Positions 52,550 to 63,456 of a stretch of DNA of 64,000 nt are shown piece after piece. Under the pieces are notes generated by a model. That model made no database searches and was not told the DNA's origin. It was given only the letters and a program-made list of their open reading frames with translations. Both the position numbers and the translations under genes were made by a program. The stretch is from the NCBI RefSeq assembly GCF_001661345.1, contig NW_017962921.1, positions 310,001 through 374,000 of the forward strand, given 5' to 3'. Source of the DNA: Ascoidea rubescens DSM 1968 (lineage: Eukaryota > Ascomycota > Saccharomycetes > Ascoideales > Ascoideaceae). Numbering within the stretch: the first letter of the stretch is position 1; every line of letters begins with the position of its first letter.

Positions 52550-53485
52550 ATGGCTAGAGTTTTTCTTTCTTCTATTACTAGAGCTGCACAGTGTGCTAAC
52601 AGATCCTTTATTGCACCAAGAGCTGCTTTGGTGCCAACCTTCAGATCCTTCCCTCAATTGAGTTATAGACAATCTTTGCAGCTCTCCAAAAGACACTATT
52701 CTAGCCAAACTGATAATCAACAAAAAGCAGATGCCACAACTGCTGAAAAGGAAACCACGGGATCCTCTGAAACCACAGAATCTGGAAAACCTGCTGAATC
52801 TACTGAATCTGCTGAGAAACCAGCTGAAGAAGCAAAAACCGACGAAGCACCCAAAGCCGAGCCAAATGAAGATGCTAGTGACGAGCTTTCTACACTATCA
52901 GTTGAAGAATTGGTCATCAAGTATAAAGACTGCGAAGGTAAATATTTGAAGAAAGATAAAGATTTTGCCACCTTAAGAGATCATTACATGAGATCTTTAG
53001 CTGACTTTAAAAACTTGCAAGAAACTACAAAGAAAGAAATTCAAAATGCCAAAGATTTTGCCTTACAGAAACTTTGTAAAGATCTTGTTGAGAGTATCGA
53101 TAATTTTGGACATGCTCTTAATGGTGTCGACCTCAAATCTCTTGATTCAAATCAAGAAATGAAAGATTTTTATGACGGTGTTAAAATGACAAGTGATATA
53201 TTTGATAAAACTTTAGCTAAATACGGTTTGCTTAAAATGGATCCTGTTGGCGAGAAATTTGATCCAAATAAACATGAAGCTGTTTTTGAGTTTGTTCAAC
53301 CTGATAAAGAACCAGGTACTGTTTTTCATGTTCAACAAATTGGCTTTTCTTTAAATGGTAGGGTGATTAGAGCTCCAAAAGTTGGAATTGTTAAAGCAGA
53401 GCCAAAACCAAAAAATAAAAGTACTGAAAGTACTGAAAATACTGAAAATACTGAAAATACTGAAAAAAAAAATAAACTTTCTTGA
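52550..53485 (+). CDS. MGE1: Mitochondrial GrpE nucleotide-exchange factor
   Basis: Exchange factor of matrix Hsp70 (Ssc1) in protein import and folding. 311 residues. Presequence 1-45 (MARVFLSSITRAAQCANRSF, Arg/Ser-rich). An acidic Glu/Ser/Thr-rich stretch (55-115) is longer than in S. cerevisiae (228 residues). The GrpE coiled coil (KDKDFATLRDHYMRSLADFK) and beta domain with the GrpE signature (IGFSLNGRVIRAPKVGIVK) follow. The C-terminal tail carries four copies of a 9-base repeat encoding STEN/NTEN units (53416-53463) before KKNKLS, an unusual extension. Confidence 0.95.
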   Translation: MARVFLSSITRAAQCANRSFIAPRAALVPTFRSFPQLSYRQSLQLSKRHYSSQTDNQQKADATTAEKETTGSSETTESGKPAESTESAEKPAEEAKTDEAPKAEPNEDASDELSTLSVEELVIKYKDCEGKYLKKDKDFATLRDHYMRSLADFKNLQETTKKEIQNAKDFALQKLCKDLVESIDNFGHALNGVDLKSLDSNQEMKDFYDGVKMTSDIFDKTLAKYGLLKMDPVGEKFDPNKHEAVFEFVQPDKEPGTVFHVQQIGFSLNGRVIRAPKVGIVKAEPKPKNKSTESTENTENTENTEKKNKLS

Positions 53486-54273
53486 GTAAATTCTCTGATG
53501 ATTAATTTGTTATTCTTTTTTAAACAGCATTTGTGATTGTTGTTATTGTTCTATTTAGCAATTATTCCCTTTTTTTTCTATTGAAACGATTTTTTTGATG
53601 ACTTATATTTTTATATTGAAAAATAACTTTACTTGTAAATACATATTATACTACGTCTTGTTAGTTTTTTCTATATTTTAGAATACTTTTCTGGAAAAAA
53701 CAACAACTTCTATTTAAAATCATTTATTAGCTCATTTTTACATTGAAATGTTATTCGGCTTTTTTTACTTCAATAACTAATCTATAAAGTGTAGATGAGT
53801 AACTACTTTTTTTTTTTGAATGAAAAACAATAATAAAGGAAACAAGAAATAAAAATCAAATTAAAAAAAAATTGAGAACTCAAAAAAATTAAAAAAAAAA
53901 TTAGAAACAAATAAATGTGTTTTGAGAAACAAAAGCAAGTAAAAATCAAGTAAAAATCAAGAAATGAAATATAGTGAAAATCAAAAAAAATTTCAGCAAA
54001 TAAATCAAAAATAGAACTGTCATCAATTATCTTTTTTATATAATTAATATTGGTTTAAAAAAAAAAGTCATGAACGAGTTAGAATTTTAATTGAATGGAT
54101 TTTTTTTCTTTAAAAAACTTTAGAATGTGTTTCTTTAACTTTTAACTTTTTTCAAAAAAAATCAAAAAAAACAAAGATGCTAACAACAAGAATATGGATA
54201 CGATAAAAAAAAAAGAAAGAAAAAATAAAACAACTGTTATTGTTTTGTTTAAGACCAAAAACTAATTTGCCAG
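53486..54273. other. Convergent AT-rich intergenic region
   Basis: 3' ends of MGE1 and the RRM gene face each other. Poly-A/T runs dominate, with AAAAATCAAG repeats near 53935-53965. No gene seen. Confidence 0.5.
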
Positions 54274-57200
54274 TTAGTTCACTGAAAAATTTCTCAAGAT
54301 AAGATGTTCAAACTGACTATATAATATTTGAATATTTTGTCCCCAATCACCGATTATATTCATGTCGACATCCTTTTCTAATTCTTCCAAATTTAAAATA
54401 TCTTTGTGATCTGCGACAGAAGAGTAATCTCTTCTTAGTTCATTCAATAACTCAACCAAATTATCTCTAATAAATGTTTCAGGGTATCTTGTAATATCAT
54501 TCATAGACAGGTATAGTAATGAATTAAAACTGGAGTTAATAAAATCAATAATTGTGTTTGTTCTTTCAATCTGACTTTGTGAATTGGCAATTATGTCTGA
54601 TAATTTTGCAAAATCGATATTAATATGATTTAAGCCTGAAGAAAATCTTAAGTCAGGCATATTTGGTTGAACAATCATATTAAAACGAGGGGTTTGTTGT
54701 TGAAAAGTTACGTTTCCAGGAGAAAAATCATAACTTCTCCGTTTGTGACTGGGTCTTCTATTTGTGTTTCCATGAGGTTGGTTACCATGAATTGAGTTGC
54801 CACGATTATTATTATTATTATTGCTGTTGTTGTTATTGTTATTATTGTCATTATTGTTATTGTTATTATTAGTAAACCTTGGAGGGTTTGGAGGTAAGAC
54901 TTGCATTCCCATTGAATTATAGGGAAAGTGGCTATATGGTAAAGCAATTGGGATTGCATTTGGCGGGATATTGGGATATGGAACAGAATAGCTGTTTGAA
55001 CGCGAATAAGTTTGAGGTGGAAGAAGAGGTGGACCAGGAGCAGATGGAAAATTAATTGGAACCTGGGGAGTTTGTGGCAGGTCATTAGGAGGATTCATGA
55101 TAATAGAAGAGGGAGAAGAAGAAGGCTCTTGTTCTAATGGTGGTGGAGGGTATGAAGCAGGATATGGATTGAGTGGGTAGTAAATGGGAGGATAAAAAGA
55201 TTGAAAAGAATTTGAGTTTCCAGTGATTGAGCTTGTAACACTGCTAACACTATCTCTTCTAGCCATTTCGTTATCTCTAATTCCGAGAGAAGATCTACGA
55301 CGTTGAGCAAAAGAAACATGGATTTTCGAACTTTCGACAGAAGCTTTATCCATTTCATTTAAAGCTAGATAGGCACTTTCTCTACTTTTAAAGCAAACAA
55401 AACCATAACCTTTACTTGAACCGTCATCTTCAGTCATAATTTTTGCAGATACGATTTCACCAAATGGTTCGAATAGTTGAGATAATTTTTGGTCATCGAT
55501 AGATAGAGGCAAATTTTTGATATACAAATTATTTAATTGGTATTCCGATTCAATAGGTTTGAAAATTGGAAGAGCGAACTGAGGATGGATTTGTTGATTT
55601 GAAATAAATCTTTGGTTTTGAAGATTAGCTAATGGGTTAAAAATGACATTATTAGATCTTGGAACAAAAGAGTTATCGACTAGAATTTGAGAATGAGTGG
55701 TGGTGGTGGTGTTGTTGTTCTTATTGGGAGTTGGAGTATTTGTGATATTGTTATTGAAGGGGTCATTTGAGGATATAGATAGTGGGTCGTCTAAATTTTG
55801 AATTGAGATTGGGCTTTGAAGCTTCGAGTTTCTTTCTTCACGGCTTTGGGCTCTTGAGACAGAAATAGTGGAGCCATCTATTACAGAGTTGTTCAAGTTG
55901 TGTAGAGCATTAACAGCATCTTGGTGGGATTCGAACTTTATAAAGCCAAAGCCTTTTAAGAAGTGGTTATTTTCGATGGTTGGAAGATGAACTGATTTAA
56001 TTGGGCCAAATTTGGAGAAGATTTTGATAATTTCATGTTCAGTTTTGTTTTCAGGCAAGTTTTTGATGTATAAATTTTTGAAGTTTTTTTTTTCAACTTG
56101 GTATTTCAATTGTCTTTCCTTTTTTGAGATGTGATGGTTTAGGTATAGTCTTTCGTTGGTTGAAGGATCTAGGATTTTGTTTGTGAGGTTTGCTATTGCA
56201 TCCTTTGCAGCCTTTCCACTTGAGAAGTTGACAAAGCCGAATTTTTTGCTGATGCCCTTGTCGTCCTTCATGATTTTACAGGAGAGGATTGAGCCAAAGG
56301 GGCTACATAAGTCGTCAAGGTCGAATTTAGTAAAGTTTAGAGGGAGGTTTTTGATGTAGATATTACCTGGGTGAGAAGCAGTTTCGTAGTCGAGAGTTAT
56401 TTTAAAGTCGTCGTCAGAGTTTTTTGATTTTATGAGTTTTTGAATTTGTTCTTCAGCGGATTCAGCGTCATCTTGGTTGAAGAATTTGATTTTTGATATT
56501 TTTCTTGATAGTTTTTGAGGTTCATTGGTTGTGTTTTTTGTAGGGGAGGGGATTATATAGGGGTCGATAATGTCGTTTGAATAGATTGAGTGTTTATCGT
56601 AGTTCAAGTCAAAGGGGGGGTTTTCATTTGAGATGATTTTGTTGATGATTTTGTTATCGTTGTATGTATTTTCATAGATATCTTTGTTATCATTATTAGC
56701 GTTATCATTATTGTCGTTGTTATCATTATTATCGTTATTATTGTTATTATCGTTATTGTCGTTATTGTCGTTGTTATTATTGTTGTTATTATTATCGTTA
56801 TTATTATCGTTATTATTATCGTTATTATTGTCAATGTAGTAGATTGGGTTAAATCTTTTCAATATATCTTTAATTTCTAAGTCGTGTTGGTCATCTATGG
56901 TATTTGATTCAATGGTTAGGATGACAGATGAGTTTGTAGGAGTTATTTCAGTTGTGGGGGTTGAGAATCTAGGGGGGGAGTCGTTATCATTAGTGGTAGT
57001 GGTTGTGTTGTTGGAAGAGATTTTGGGATGGTTTAGATTAAGATGGTTGAAGGAGGAGTTTAGATTTATGGTTAAATTTGAGGAAGAAGAGGTAGAAGAA
57101 GAGGGATGATTTGAGTTTGAATTTGAGTTTGGAATTGGAAGTGGAAATGAATTGGAAGCAGGTAATGTTTTATCATTATCATTATCATTATTGTTGTCAA

Positions 57201-57336
57201 TGTGATTGTCATTATCATTTTCATTATTATTATCAAAGTCGTTGTTTTTAATGTTTTTTTTATTGTTGTTAATAGTATTATTAATATGATTTTGATTTTT
57301 ATTTTTATTTTCGATAGGATTTTTCGATTTGGACAT
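54274..57336 (-). CDS. Three-RRM RNA-binding protein (PES4/MIP6-like)
   Basis: 1020 residues from the ATG at 57336 (upstream frame only TTG). Residues 1-250 are Asn/Asp/Ser-rich, with a long NDN/NNN tract. Three RRMs start near 323 (NIYIKNLPLNFT, with KKFGFVNF), 418 (LYIKNLPENKTE, with KGFGFIKF) and 602 (NLYIKNLPLSID, with KGYGFVCF). All have the RNP2 YIKNLP and RNP1 GFGF/GYGF cores of poly(A)-binding-protein-like RRMs. A Pro/Asn-rich part and a helical C-terminal domain (about 890-1020) follow, possibly a divergent MLLE-like domain. PES4 and MIP6 are PAB1-related RRM proteins with this build. Mapping to either is inference. Confidence 0.82.
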   Translation of the reverse strand: MSKSKNPIENKNKNQNHINNTINNNKKNIKNNDFDNNNENDNDNHIDNNNDNDNDKTLPASNSFPLPIPNSNSNSNHPSSSTSSSSNLTINLNSSFNHLNLNHPKISSNNTTTTTNDNDSPPRFSTPTTEITPTNSSVILTIESNTIDDQHDLEIKDILKRFNPIYYIDNNNDNNNDNNNDNNNNNNNNDNNDNNDNNNNNDNNDNNDNNDNANNDNKDIYENTYNDNKIINKIISNENPPFDLNYDKHSIYSNDIIDPYIIPSPTKNTTNEPQKLSRKISKIKFFNQDDAESAEEQIQKLIKSKNSDDDFKITLDYETASHPGNIYIKNLPLNFTKFDLDDLCSPFGSILSCKIMKDDKGISKKFGFVNFSSGKAAKDAIANLTNKILDPSTNERLYLNHHISKKERQLKYQVEKKNFKNLYIKNLPENKTEHEIIKIFSKFGPIKSVHLPTIENNHFLKGFGFIKFESHQDAVNALHNLNNSVIDGSTISVSRAQSREERNSKLQSPISIQNLDDPLSISSNDPFNNNITNTPTPNKNNNTTTTTHSQILVDNSFVPRSNNVIFNPLANLQNQRFISNQQIHPQFALPIFKPIESEYQLNNLYIKNLPLSIDDQKLSQLFEPFGEIVSAKIMTEDDGSSKGYGFVCFKSRESAYLALNEMDKASVESSKIHVSFAQRRRSSLGIRDNEMARRDSVSSVTSSITGNSNSFQSFYPPIYYPLNPYPASYPPPPLEQEPSSSPSSIIMNPPNDLPQTPQVPINFPSAPGPPLLPPQTYSRSNSYSVPYPNIPPNAIPIALPYSHFPYNSMGMQVLPPNPPRFTNNNNNNNDNNNNNNNSNNNNNNRGNSIHGNQPHGNTNRRPSHKRRSYDFSPGNVTFQQQTPRFNMIVQPNMPDLRFSSGLNHINIDFAKLSDIIANSQSQIERTNTIIDFINSSFNSLLYLSMNDITRYPETFIRDNLVELLNELRRDYSSVADHKDILNLEELEKDVDMNIIGDWGQNIQILYSQFEHLILRNFSVN
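56687..56838. repeat. Trinucleotide tract coding poly-Asn/Asp
   Basis: AAT/AAC/GAT-type triplets (read on the minus strand) run for about 150 bases in frame inside the RRM gene. Replication slippage would change protein length in three-base steps. Confidence 0.85.
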
Positions 57337-58705
57337 AATTAAAAGGCTCAATTTTGTTAGTAAATTTATTAGCAATTTAATAGTGATTTTAGTAGTGTTT
57401 TGTTAGTGTTTTGTTAGTGTTTTGTTAGTGTTTTGTTAGTGTTTTATTAGTAATTTTAATAGTAAAATTTGTTTGATAATCAAATTAATATTGATAAATA
57501 TATATATGGATTTTAATTGAATTGAAACCAGGTAGAAATAAGTTTTAATGCGAGCAAAACTAGAAGGAGAAGTTTAAAACGAGCTTCGAACCCAGTAAGA
57601 ATAGCAGAATTGGTGAGGATTATAGAATATTGCAAAAGGTGATGGAACCAAGAGAGTCAATAGAACCAATAGGAAGAATTGGAAATAAGAGGAAAAAAAA
57701 GAGATAAAAGAATCAGCCAAAAAACACTGGAGAATCAGTAAACAATCGATGGAAAAAAAGGAAAGAAAGAAACCAAAAAAAAACAACAAAAAAACAAAAA
57801 AACAAAAATGAGAACCAACAGGCAAAAAGACAAGAGGAAATAATATTATAGTAGATATAATATTGCGATTGGATATCAAATGGAAGAGAATCGAGAATTG
57901 AATTGAGTGTATATCCCCTTGTGAGATAGGTGAGAGATGCACTATAAGCTCTGGGAGCGATGATTGTTTCGTATTTGTTTGGGCAAAGTTTAAATCTTCT
58001 TTCGGACGAGGGAAACGAGAACCTGGGCAGAAAAAGCCCAGGAACAAAGGCAGCAGCGGCAGCACAGGAAGCACGAGCAGCAGAAGCAGCAGCAGAGCCA
58101 GCAGCAGCAGACTGGGGAAGCGCTGGAGAGCCAATGAGCAGCAGCAGCAGCAGTGGCAGCTCAAGCATCTTGCGCGTCTCCGCCACCATCGAACTGCGGT
58201 TGTTGCTGCTGCTGCTTCTGCTGCTTCTGCTGCTCTTGCGCGTGGCGAGTGCTGGGTCCGAGCAGCAACACACCGCCACAGCAGCACAAACAGCACACGC
58301 ACCACACGCACCTTGCTCTTGGCCAATCGCAGCCCGCAAAAAACCCGCTGCGTCTCGGCTGCCCCTGCGCAGGCCCCGCCATATTCAAACGTTGCACACC
58401 AGAAGCGGAAGGGCCCTTTCAAAGCGCCGTCGTTCCGGGCATTGTTCTGCGTGATGAGAGCATGATGAATGCGTAATGAATGCGTTTGCTGGGCGATAGG
58501 CGTGAGAAACGGAACTTTAGAAAGATTGTCGTTAAACAAAACAAGAAATACAAAACTTTGCTGCGAAAACACACAGCAATTCGATGCCAGCCAAAGACTA
58601 CAATCCCAAACAAAAGCAAAACTAGAACAAGAACAAAAACAAAAACCTGGCATCTCATTCAAAACCAGAGGAGCTTGCACTCGCAAAAACTCACTAATCT
58701 ACCAC
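57337..58705. other. 1.4 kb upstream region of the RRM gene with a GC-rich CAG/GCA island
   Basis: 57337-57950 is AT-rich (tandem repeat listed separately, poly-A/AAC tracts). 57960-58460 is strikingly GC-rich with GCA/CAG-type triplets (58047-58160) and a mirrored CTG run near 58205-58235. Long frames in several readings are caused by the composition. A 370-codon minus-strand frame (58686-57574) starts with TTG and has no family features. 58460-58705 is the 3' side of the GAS-family gene. Confidence 0.5.
57396..57450. repeat. Five tandem copies of GTTTTGTTAGT (minus: ACTAACAAAAC)
   Basis: Four exact and one near-exact 11-bp units, 60-114 bases upstream of the RRM gene start. On the coding strand each copy carries ACTAAC, and a perfect TACTAAC occurs at 57358-57364 next to the ATG. 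Confidence 0.85.
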
Positions 58706-60334
58706 TTAAAAGACAACAAGTCCCATACCTGCGACAAAACACAGCATTAGCAACCCAGTGATTGTCATCTCGGCCAACGACTGTTTCTTGAAGGGCAACA
58801 AAATCACTGCTTCGTTGCTAGAGCTTGCTGATTCACTGGCTGAGGCATTGGTAGCTGTTGAGTCTCCACTGTTGGATCTGGATGACCTTGCTGTGCTTGT
58901 TTTTGATGATGCACTGATAGTGCCCAATCCATCTGTTCCTGCTGCTGATAAAATAGACTTGCATCCTGATTCTGTTGTTGCATCGCTGTTAATGCTGGCA
59001 GATCCATCAAACAGACAGGCTGACTTGGACTTGTCGTTCTCAACATAATACAAGTTCAAAATAAACGATAGCTTCTCCTTTGCTGAACAAAACGAATATG
59101 ATCCATACTGTCCTGTGGTACCATTGCCTGTTACTCCATCGCATGCAATTTGCCCACACACATAATCAAACAATTCCTCATAATCGCTCTCATCAACATC
59201 TTCACTCACAACACATGATAATGATTTGGACATACAATCGCATGTATCTTGATCTGGTGTAGGTGGGATTTGAGTATTAGCCTTCCAATTTGAATCCTGC
59301 GTGGGACATGACAACTCAACTGATGTTGGTGTATATTCACTGGATTTGTACGTCACCATTGTTAAATCGTCTATTTGGCTCTTCAAATTGTTAAAGTCAC
59401 TCAATGTAGACACCTTATCATTCTTTATTGTAACCAACCCATAGTTATTAGTCTCCTCAAAATACATATAGACAATACCTCCTGACCAAATATCCGTCAT
59501 ATCTTCACCATAAATAGTTGGAACTTCTTCGAATTTTCTGGGAGTAACCTCATTACACCCATATTCTGAGAAAAATATTGGCACTGACAAGTTCTTAAAC
59601 TCATCGGTTCTATCAGAGTATCCTGATTCCTTGAACGACGAACTACCACACCATTCGTACATGTTGATTCCATAAAAGTCAGACTTCTCATCCTCGTCCC
59701 CACAGAGAAAATAATTTGCTATTTGAACTCGAGTGTCAGCATCATCATTCGACGAATATCCAACTGGAATCTCTCTGTATCCTGCTGACTTAATATACGC
59801 TTTAGTGTCTCGAACTGCTGCCTTGACAAACGCTGATGCATCAGTATTAGTATTATCATTAGTAACTTCATTTCCAGCAAAATAACCCAAAACATTCGAA
59901 TATCCAGACAATTGATCAACAACAGCTTTATACCTCTCAAACAATTCAATGTTCCATGATGGATTCGATCTATCAACCGAAACACCAGGCTCTGATAAAT
60001 CCGCAATAACATAAATACCTGCTTCATCTAAAAGCGACATACACTCGTCATGGTCTAATGTTGTATTAACAGCATACACTCTAATAACATTTGTGCCCAA
60101 TTCTTCTAAATATGGAATATCTCGCTTGCAAACATCAACGTCTGCTAATGGATCAATAATAGTTTGTCCGGTTGTAATATTTGCTGTGTCGGCTTGATAT
60201 GCAATCCCTTTCATCAAGAATTGAGATCCATTGGGATAAAAAAATTTATTACCATAAATACTGATCTCTGGTAGTTCAGCTAATGTTAAACCAGTTAGCA
60301 TAGCCAATGAGTATAAAACTTTAGTGAAAATCAT
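58706..60334 (-). CDS. GPI-anchored beta-1,3-glucanosyltransferase (GAS1 family, GH72)
   Basis: Elongates and branches wall beta-1,3-glucan. 542 residues from the ATG at 60334 (upstream frame only TTG). Signal peptide 1-19, then PEISIYGNKFFYPNGSQFLM and the GH72 barrel. The acid/base Glu is at about 156 (YFAGNEVTN) and the nucleophile Glu at about 257 (FFSEYGCNE). The X8/CBM43 Cys module spans about 365-460 (CDCMSKSLSCVV, DYVCGQIACDGV, YSFCSAKEKLSFILNLYY). A Ser/Thr-rich stalk follows, then a hydrophobic GPI signal. The paralogue with X8 is of Gas1/Gas2 type. The exact orthologue is not decided. Confidence 0.95.
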   Translation of the reverse strand: MIFTKVLYSLAMLTGLTLAELPEISIYGNKFFYPNGSQFLMKGIAYQADTANITTGQTIIDPLADVDVCKRDIPYLEELGTNVIRVYAVNTTLDHDECMSLLDEAGIYVIADLSEPGVSVDRSNPSWNIELFERYKAVVDQLSGYSNVLGYFAGNEVTNDNTNTDASAFVKAAVRDTKAYIKSAGYREIPVGYSSNDDADTRVQIANYFLCGDEDEKSDFYGINMYEWCGSSSFKESGYSDRTDEFKNLSVPIFFSEYGCNEVTPRKFEEVPTIYGEDMTDIWSGGIVYMYFEETNNYGLVTIKNDKVSTLSDFNNLKSQIDDLTMVTYKSSEYTPTSVELSCPTQDSNWKANTQIPPTPDQDTCDCMSKSLSCVVSEDVDESDYEELFDYVCGQIACDGVTGNGTTGQYGSYSFCSAKEKLSFILNLYYVENDKSKSACLFDGSASINSDATTESGCKSILSAAGTDGLGTISASSKTSTARSSRSNSGDSTATNASASESASSSNEAVILLPFKKQSLAEMTITGLLMLCFVAGMGLVVF

Positions 60335-61803
60335 TTTTAATGATGACAATAATAATAATATTAATATAAAATAACTTAATTAAAGAAATTTGATTAAAAG
60401 AATTTGATTATGTTGTTTTTTTTTAGTATATTTTTATATTTTTAGTCTTTTTCGTATGGAATTTCTTTTTCAACAAAAAGAAAAAAACAACCAAATATAG
60501 TGATTAAAGGAATTAAAGTATTTGTAATAAAAGCACTTGTAATAAATTTAATATATTTCAATCGACAAATGCCAATCTAAATAATTAAGACTTTTTAACA
60601 ATAAAACAAGACTTGTCAAGAAATAAACTATCTTTTTAACAAAGACTGCCTGATTAATAAGAAAACGCCAAGGGATGATTATAATAAAAACGAATGTACC
60701 CAAGAGATGCAAAAATTTTACCAAGCGAAATGAAGTGCGTGTTACCTTTTTAACGTTCAATCCTAACTTATTTAGATATTTAATAAAATTGTTTTCAATA
60801 TATTGAGTAGAAAAACAATAAATCGTGTAAAAGAAAATGAATAAATAAATCAAAAAAAAATAAAAAAAATGGGTTCTTTTTCACTAATTATATCTGTCAC
60901 CAGTCCTCTTGTGTTGCTTTTTCACTTCTTGTAGAAGCCATCTTTTTGTTTTATTATTAGCACTTTCCTGTTTTTCCAGTCAATTGCAGTTTTCATTTTG
61001 CGAAAACCGTTCGATAAAGAGATCGGTAACGTCTGCACCAGTGAAACAAGCTTTTTCCACTCAAAGAATGCAGCCCAAAACGCATTTGGCAGCAATTGGT
61101 GGCTGTGGACGCTCTGAGATCGTTGGCGAACACCCACAAGAACCAAAAACAGCTCTTCCAGCGATGGCTTTAATATAGAAGCCTTCAACGAGAAAAATGA
61201 TACCAAGAACTGCTTCATATTCATCAGATTCCATCAGAGTTTCAAACAGATTTCAAAACCATTTCAATGATCTCAATATTCAAATTCAATAAAATGATGA
61301 TCTGATTTTAGCAAGATTTCCCAAATCTCGTTCACCTATTTTTCAATTCCTGTTCACTTATTTCCCAAATTCCTCAAACCGTTTCACTTCCGGGCTTAAA
61401 TTCAAATTCTACCCCAATCAACTCAAAACACGCTACGAATTACCGCGCTAAACAACTGAGAGCCGCCCATTCCTGATCCGACATCCGTAGTCACGTTGTA
61501 TATTGAGCTGATCACATGATGTATAAATAATTGAGACCATTATGATGGTGGCTTTTGCAACTCTAGATTAGCCAATCAAAGGACCCGTTTCCGTCGACGT
61601 GGAAGCTCAGCGCTGGAATTGTTTGGAATTTTTATGGTTTGTTTTTTGGGCATGTCTGCACCGGGTAACGCCTCTGGGTTTCTCCTCTCAAAGTATATAT
61701 TTTCATCCTTCCACTTTTATTCACCTCCATACAGAAGACTTTAAGATTGTTCAACTATATTATATCTTGCGCAACAACTCAATTCCCATCCAAAGTATCA
61801 ACA
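60335..61803. other. 1.5 kb divergent promoter region (GAS gene / YNK1)
   Basis: 60335-60900 is AT-rich. 60905-61170 and 61380-61700 are of higher GC. A TATA-like TATATATTTTC lies near 61693, about 110 bases before YNK1. Minus- and plus-strand frames in the GC-richer parts have no family features. Confidence 0.45.
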
Positions 61804-62259
61804 ATGTCTGAAGAAAGAACTTTTATTGCTATTAAACCAGATGGTGTTCAAAGAGGTTTAATCTCTAACATCTTGGGCAGATTCGAAAACAGAGGTTACA
61901 AGTTAGTCGGTATCAAATTAGTCCAACCAACTGAATCTTTATTAAAGACTCATTACAGTGACTTGACTGAAAAACCATTTTTCCCAAAATTGTTATCCTA
62001 CATGTTATCTGGTCCTGTCTTAGCTACTGTCTGGGAAGGTAAAGATGTTGTCAAACAAGGTAGAGCTATTTTAGGTGCCACCAACCCATTAAACTCTGCT
62101 CCAGGTACCATCAGAGGTGATTTTGCCATCGACATGGGTAGAAACGTTTGTCATGGCTCCGATTCTGTTCCTTCTGCTGACAAAGAAATCTCTTTATGGT
62201 TCAAAAAAGAAGAGTTAGTTGACTATCAATCTCACTCATTCAACTGGATCTACGAGTAA
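61804..62259 (+). CDS. YNK1: Nucleoside diphosphate kinase
   Basis: Transfers the gamma phosphate from ATP to NDPs through a phospho-His intermediate. The 151 residues match the usual length (153 in S. cerevisiae). Visible are [17 protein letters not shown], the nucleotide-binding Lys region, [20 protein letters not shown], and the active-site His in [19 protein letters not shown] chose the ATG at 61804 because the [14 protein letters not shown] start matches the family and the extension upstream is leader. Codon bias is strong, so expression is likely high. Confidence 0.97.
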   Translation: MSEERTFIAIKPDGVQRGLISNILGRFENRGYKLVGIKLVQPTESLLKTHYSDLTEKPFFPKLLSYMLSGPVLATVWEGKDVVKQGRAILGATNPLNSAPGTIRGDFAIDMGRNVCHGSDSVPSADKEISLWFKKEELVDYQSHSFNWIYE

Positions 62260-62613
62260 ATTATATTTAAATATATTTACAACTCAATTGTTATTCTCAA
62301 TTATTTGTCTCAAGTTCCTGATTTCAGACTAATAATTATACATTTATTTAGTAACTTATATTTTCACATTTACAATTCTCTTTAAATATCATAACCTTTA
62401 GTGTCTATTCCAATTGAAAAAATTTTCATTTGTAGAACTGCAACTTTTTTTCAAACAGTAAAATTCAAATTGGTTCATTCTCTCGTTCTCAGTCCCTGTG
62501 AAATTGTAATTTTTCATTTTTTTTTATTACAAACTTTGTTTGGTCCATTTTTAAATATACTGAAATTGTTTAAACAGATAATATAATAGTCAAGTAATTA
62601 ATGAAATTAATAA
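62260..62613. other. Intergenic region YNK1 - RMP1
   Basis: AT-rich, with no gene. It is the 3' region of YNK1 and promoter of the next gene. Confidence 0.5.
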
Positions 62614-63456
62614 ATGGAAACTCGACCTTTTAATTTACCTGATTTATTAATTCCAGCTGCTGATCAAAAGCTATTGATATCTGAACTTGATATTTTATCT
62701 CATATTTATAAAAGAAATAAAAATCAGCATTCTTCTTCGAATTATTGGTCACATATTAATATAATTTATAGAAATTTGAGAAAAATTATAAATAGTTTAA
62801 GTTCTCTTAATAAAATTATCAATAAGGATAGTAATAAAGATAATCGTAAAGATATTAGTAAAGTGATACACAAGTATAATAAAATCAATGACAATCTAAT
62901 AAACCAGGTCTTATTTTTTAAAAAAAAGCTAATCCCTTCTTCTTATATCAGATTCCATGGTGTAATTAATTTAGGTCAATTTATTACTCTCGGTTTAACT
63001 TTAATAGCCATCTTGTCAAGATTATCACATATTTTCAATAAAATTCCTTTATTTAAATTCCTTTCTTCAAACTCAACCAATTTAATTAATAAAGTTGATC
63101 AAATTAACCAAGATAATCAGATTAATCAAACTGTTAATAATAATGATGACATTGGTGAAGTTCTATCTCCAAATGATTTGCAAAATATAAAATCAATTTC
63201 ACATTCTAACATCTCAAATATTCCTGCTATTCCTGCTATTCCTGGCGAAACTGTTAGAAGTAGGAAAAGAAAGCTTGAATCTGTCTCTAAATCTGATGAC
63301 ATTGGTTCAAAAAAAGTTAAAATTGCATCCTCCTCAATTCTACCCCAAAATTCAAAAACTCCTTCAATTTCTTCAAAGAAAGATAAACAGAAATTGAAAA
63401 AAAAGAAATCAAAATCAAAGTCCAAAAATGTAATGGATGATATCTTCGGGTTTTAA
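62614..63456 (+). CDS. RMP1: RNase MRP protein subunit Rmp1
   Basis: Subunit specific to RNase MRP, which cleaves pre-rRNA at site A3 and some mRNAs. 280 residues. The N-terminal helical region carries the Rmp1 signature ELDILSHIYKRNKNQHSSSN, followed by YWSHINIIYRNLRKI, and a hydrophobic segment GQFITLGLTLIAILSRLSH near 125-145. The C-terminal third is Asn/Ser/Lys-rich with basic clusters (RSRKRKLE; KKDKQKLKKKKSKSKSK) that may be nuclear-localising. S. cerevisiae Rmp1 is 201 residues, so the tail is longer here. Confidence 0.82.
   Translation: METRPFNLPDLLIPAADQKLLISELDILSHIYKRNKNQHSSSNYWSHINIIYRNLRKIINSLSSLNKIINKDSNKDNRKDISKVIHKYNKINDNLINQVLFFKKKLIPSSYIRFHGVINLGQFITLGLTLIAILSRLSHIFNKIPLFKFLSSNSTNLINKVDQINQDNQINQTVNNNDDIGEVLSPNDLQNIKSISHSNISNIPAIPAIPGETVRSRKRKLESVSKSDDIGSKKVKIASSSILPQNSKTPSISSKKDKQKLKKKKSKSKSKNVMDDIFGF

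Noticed and set aside
57574-58686. 370-codon minus-strand frame upstream of the RRM gene
   Set aside because: Starts with TTG, runs from GC island into poly-T sequence, composition-driven (Cys/Leu/Phe runs), no domain.
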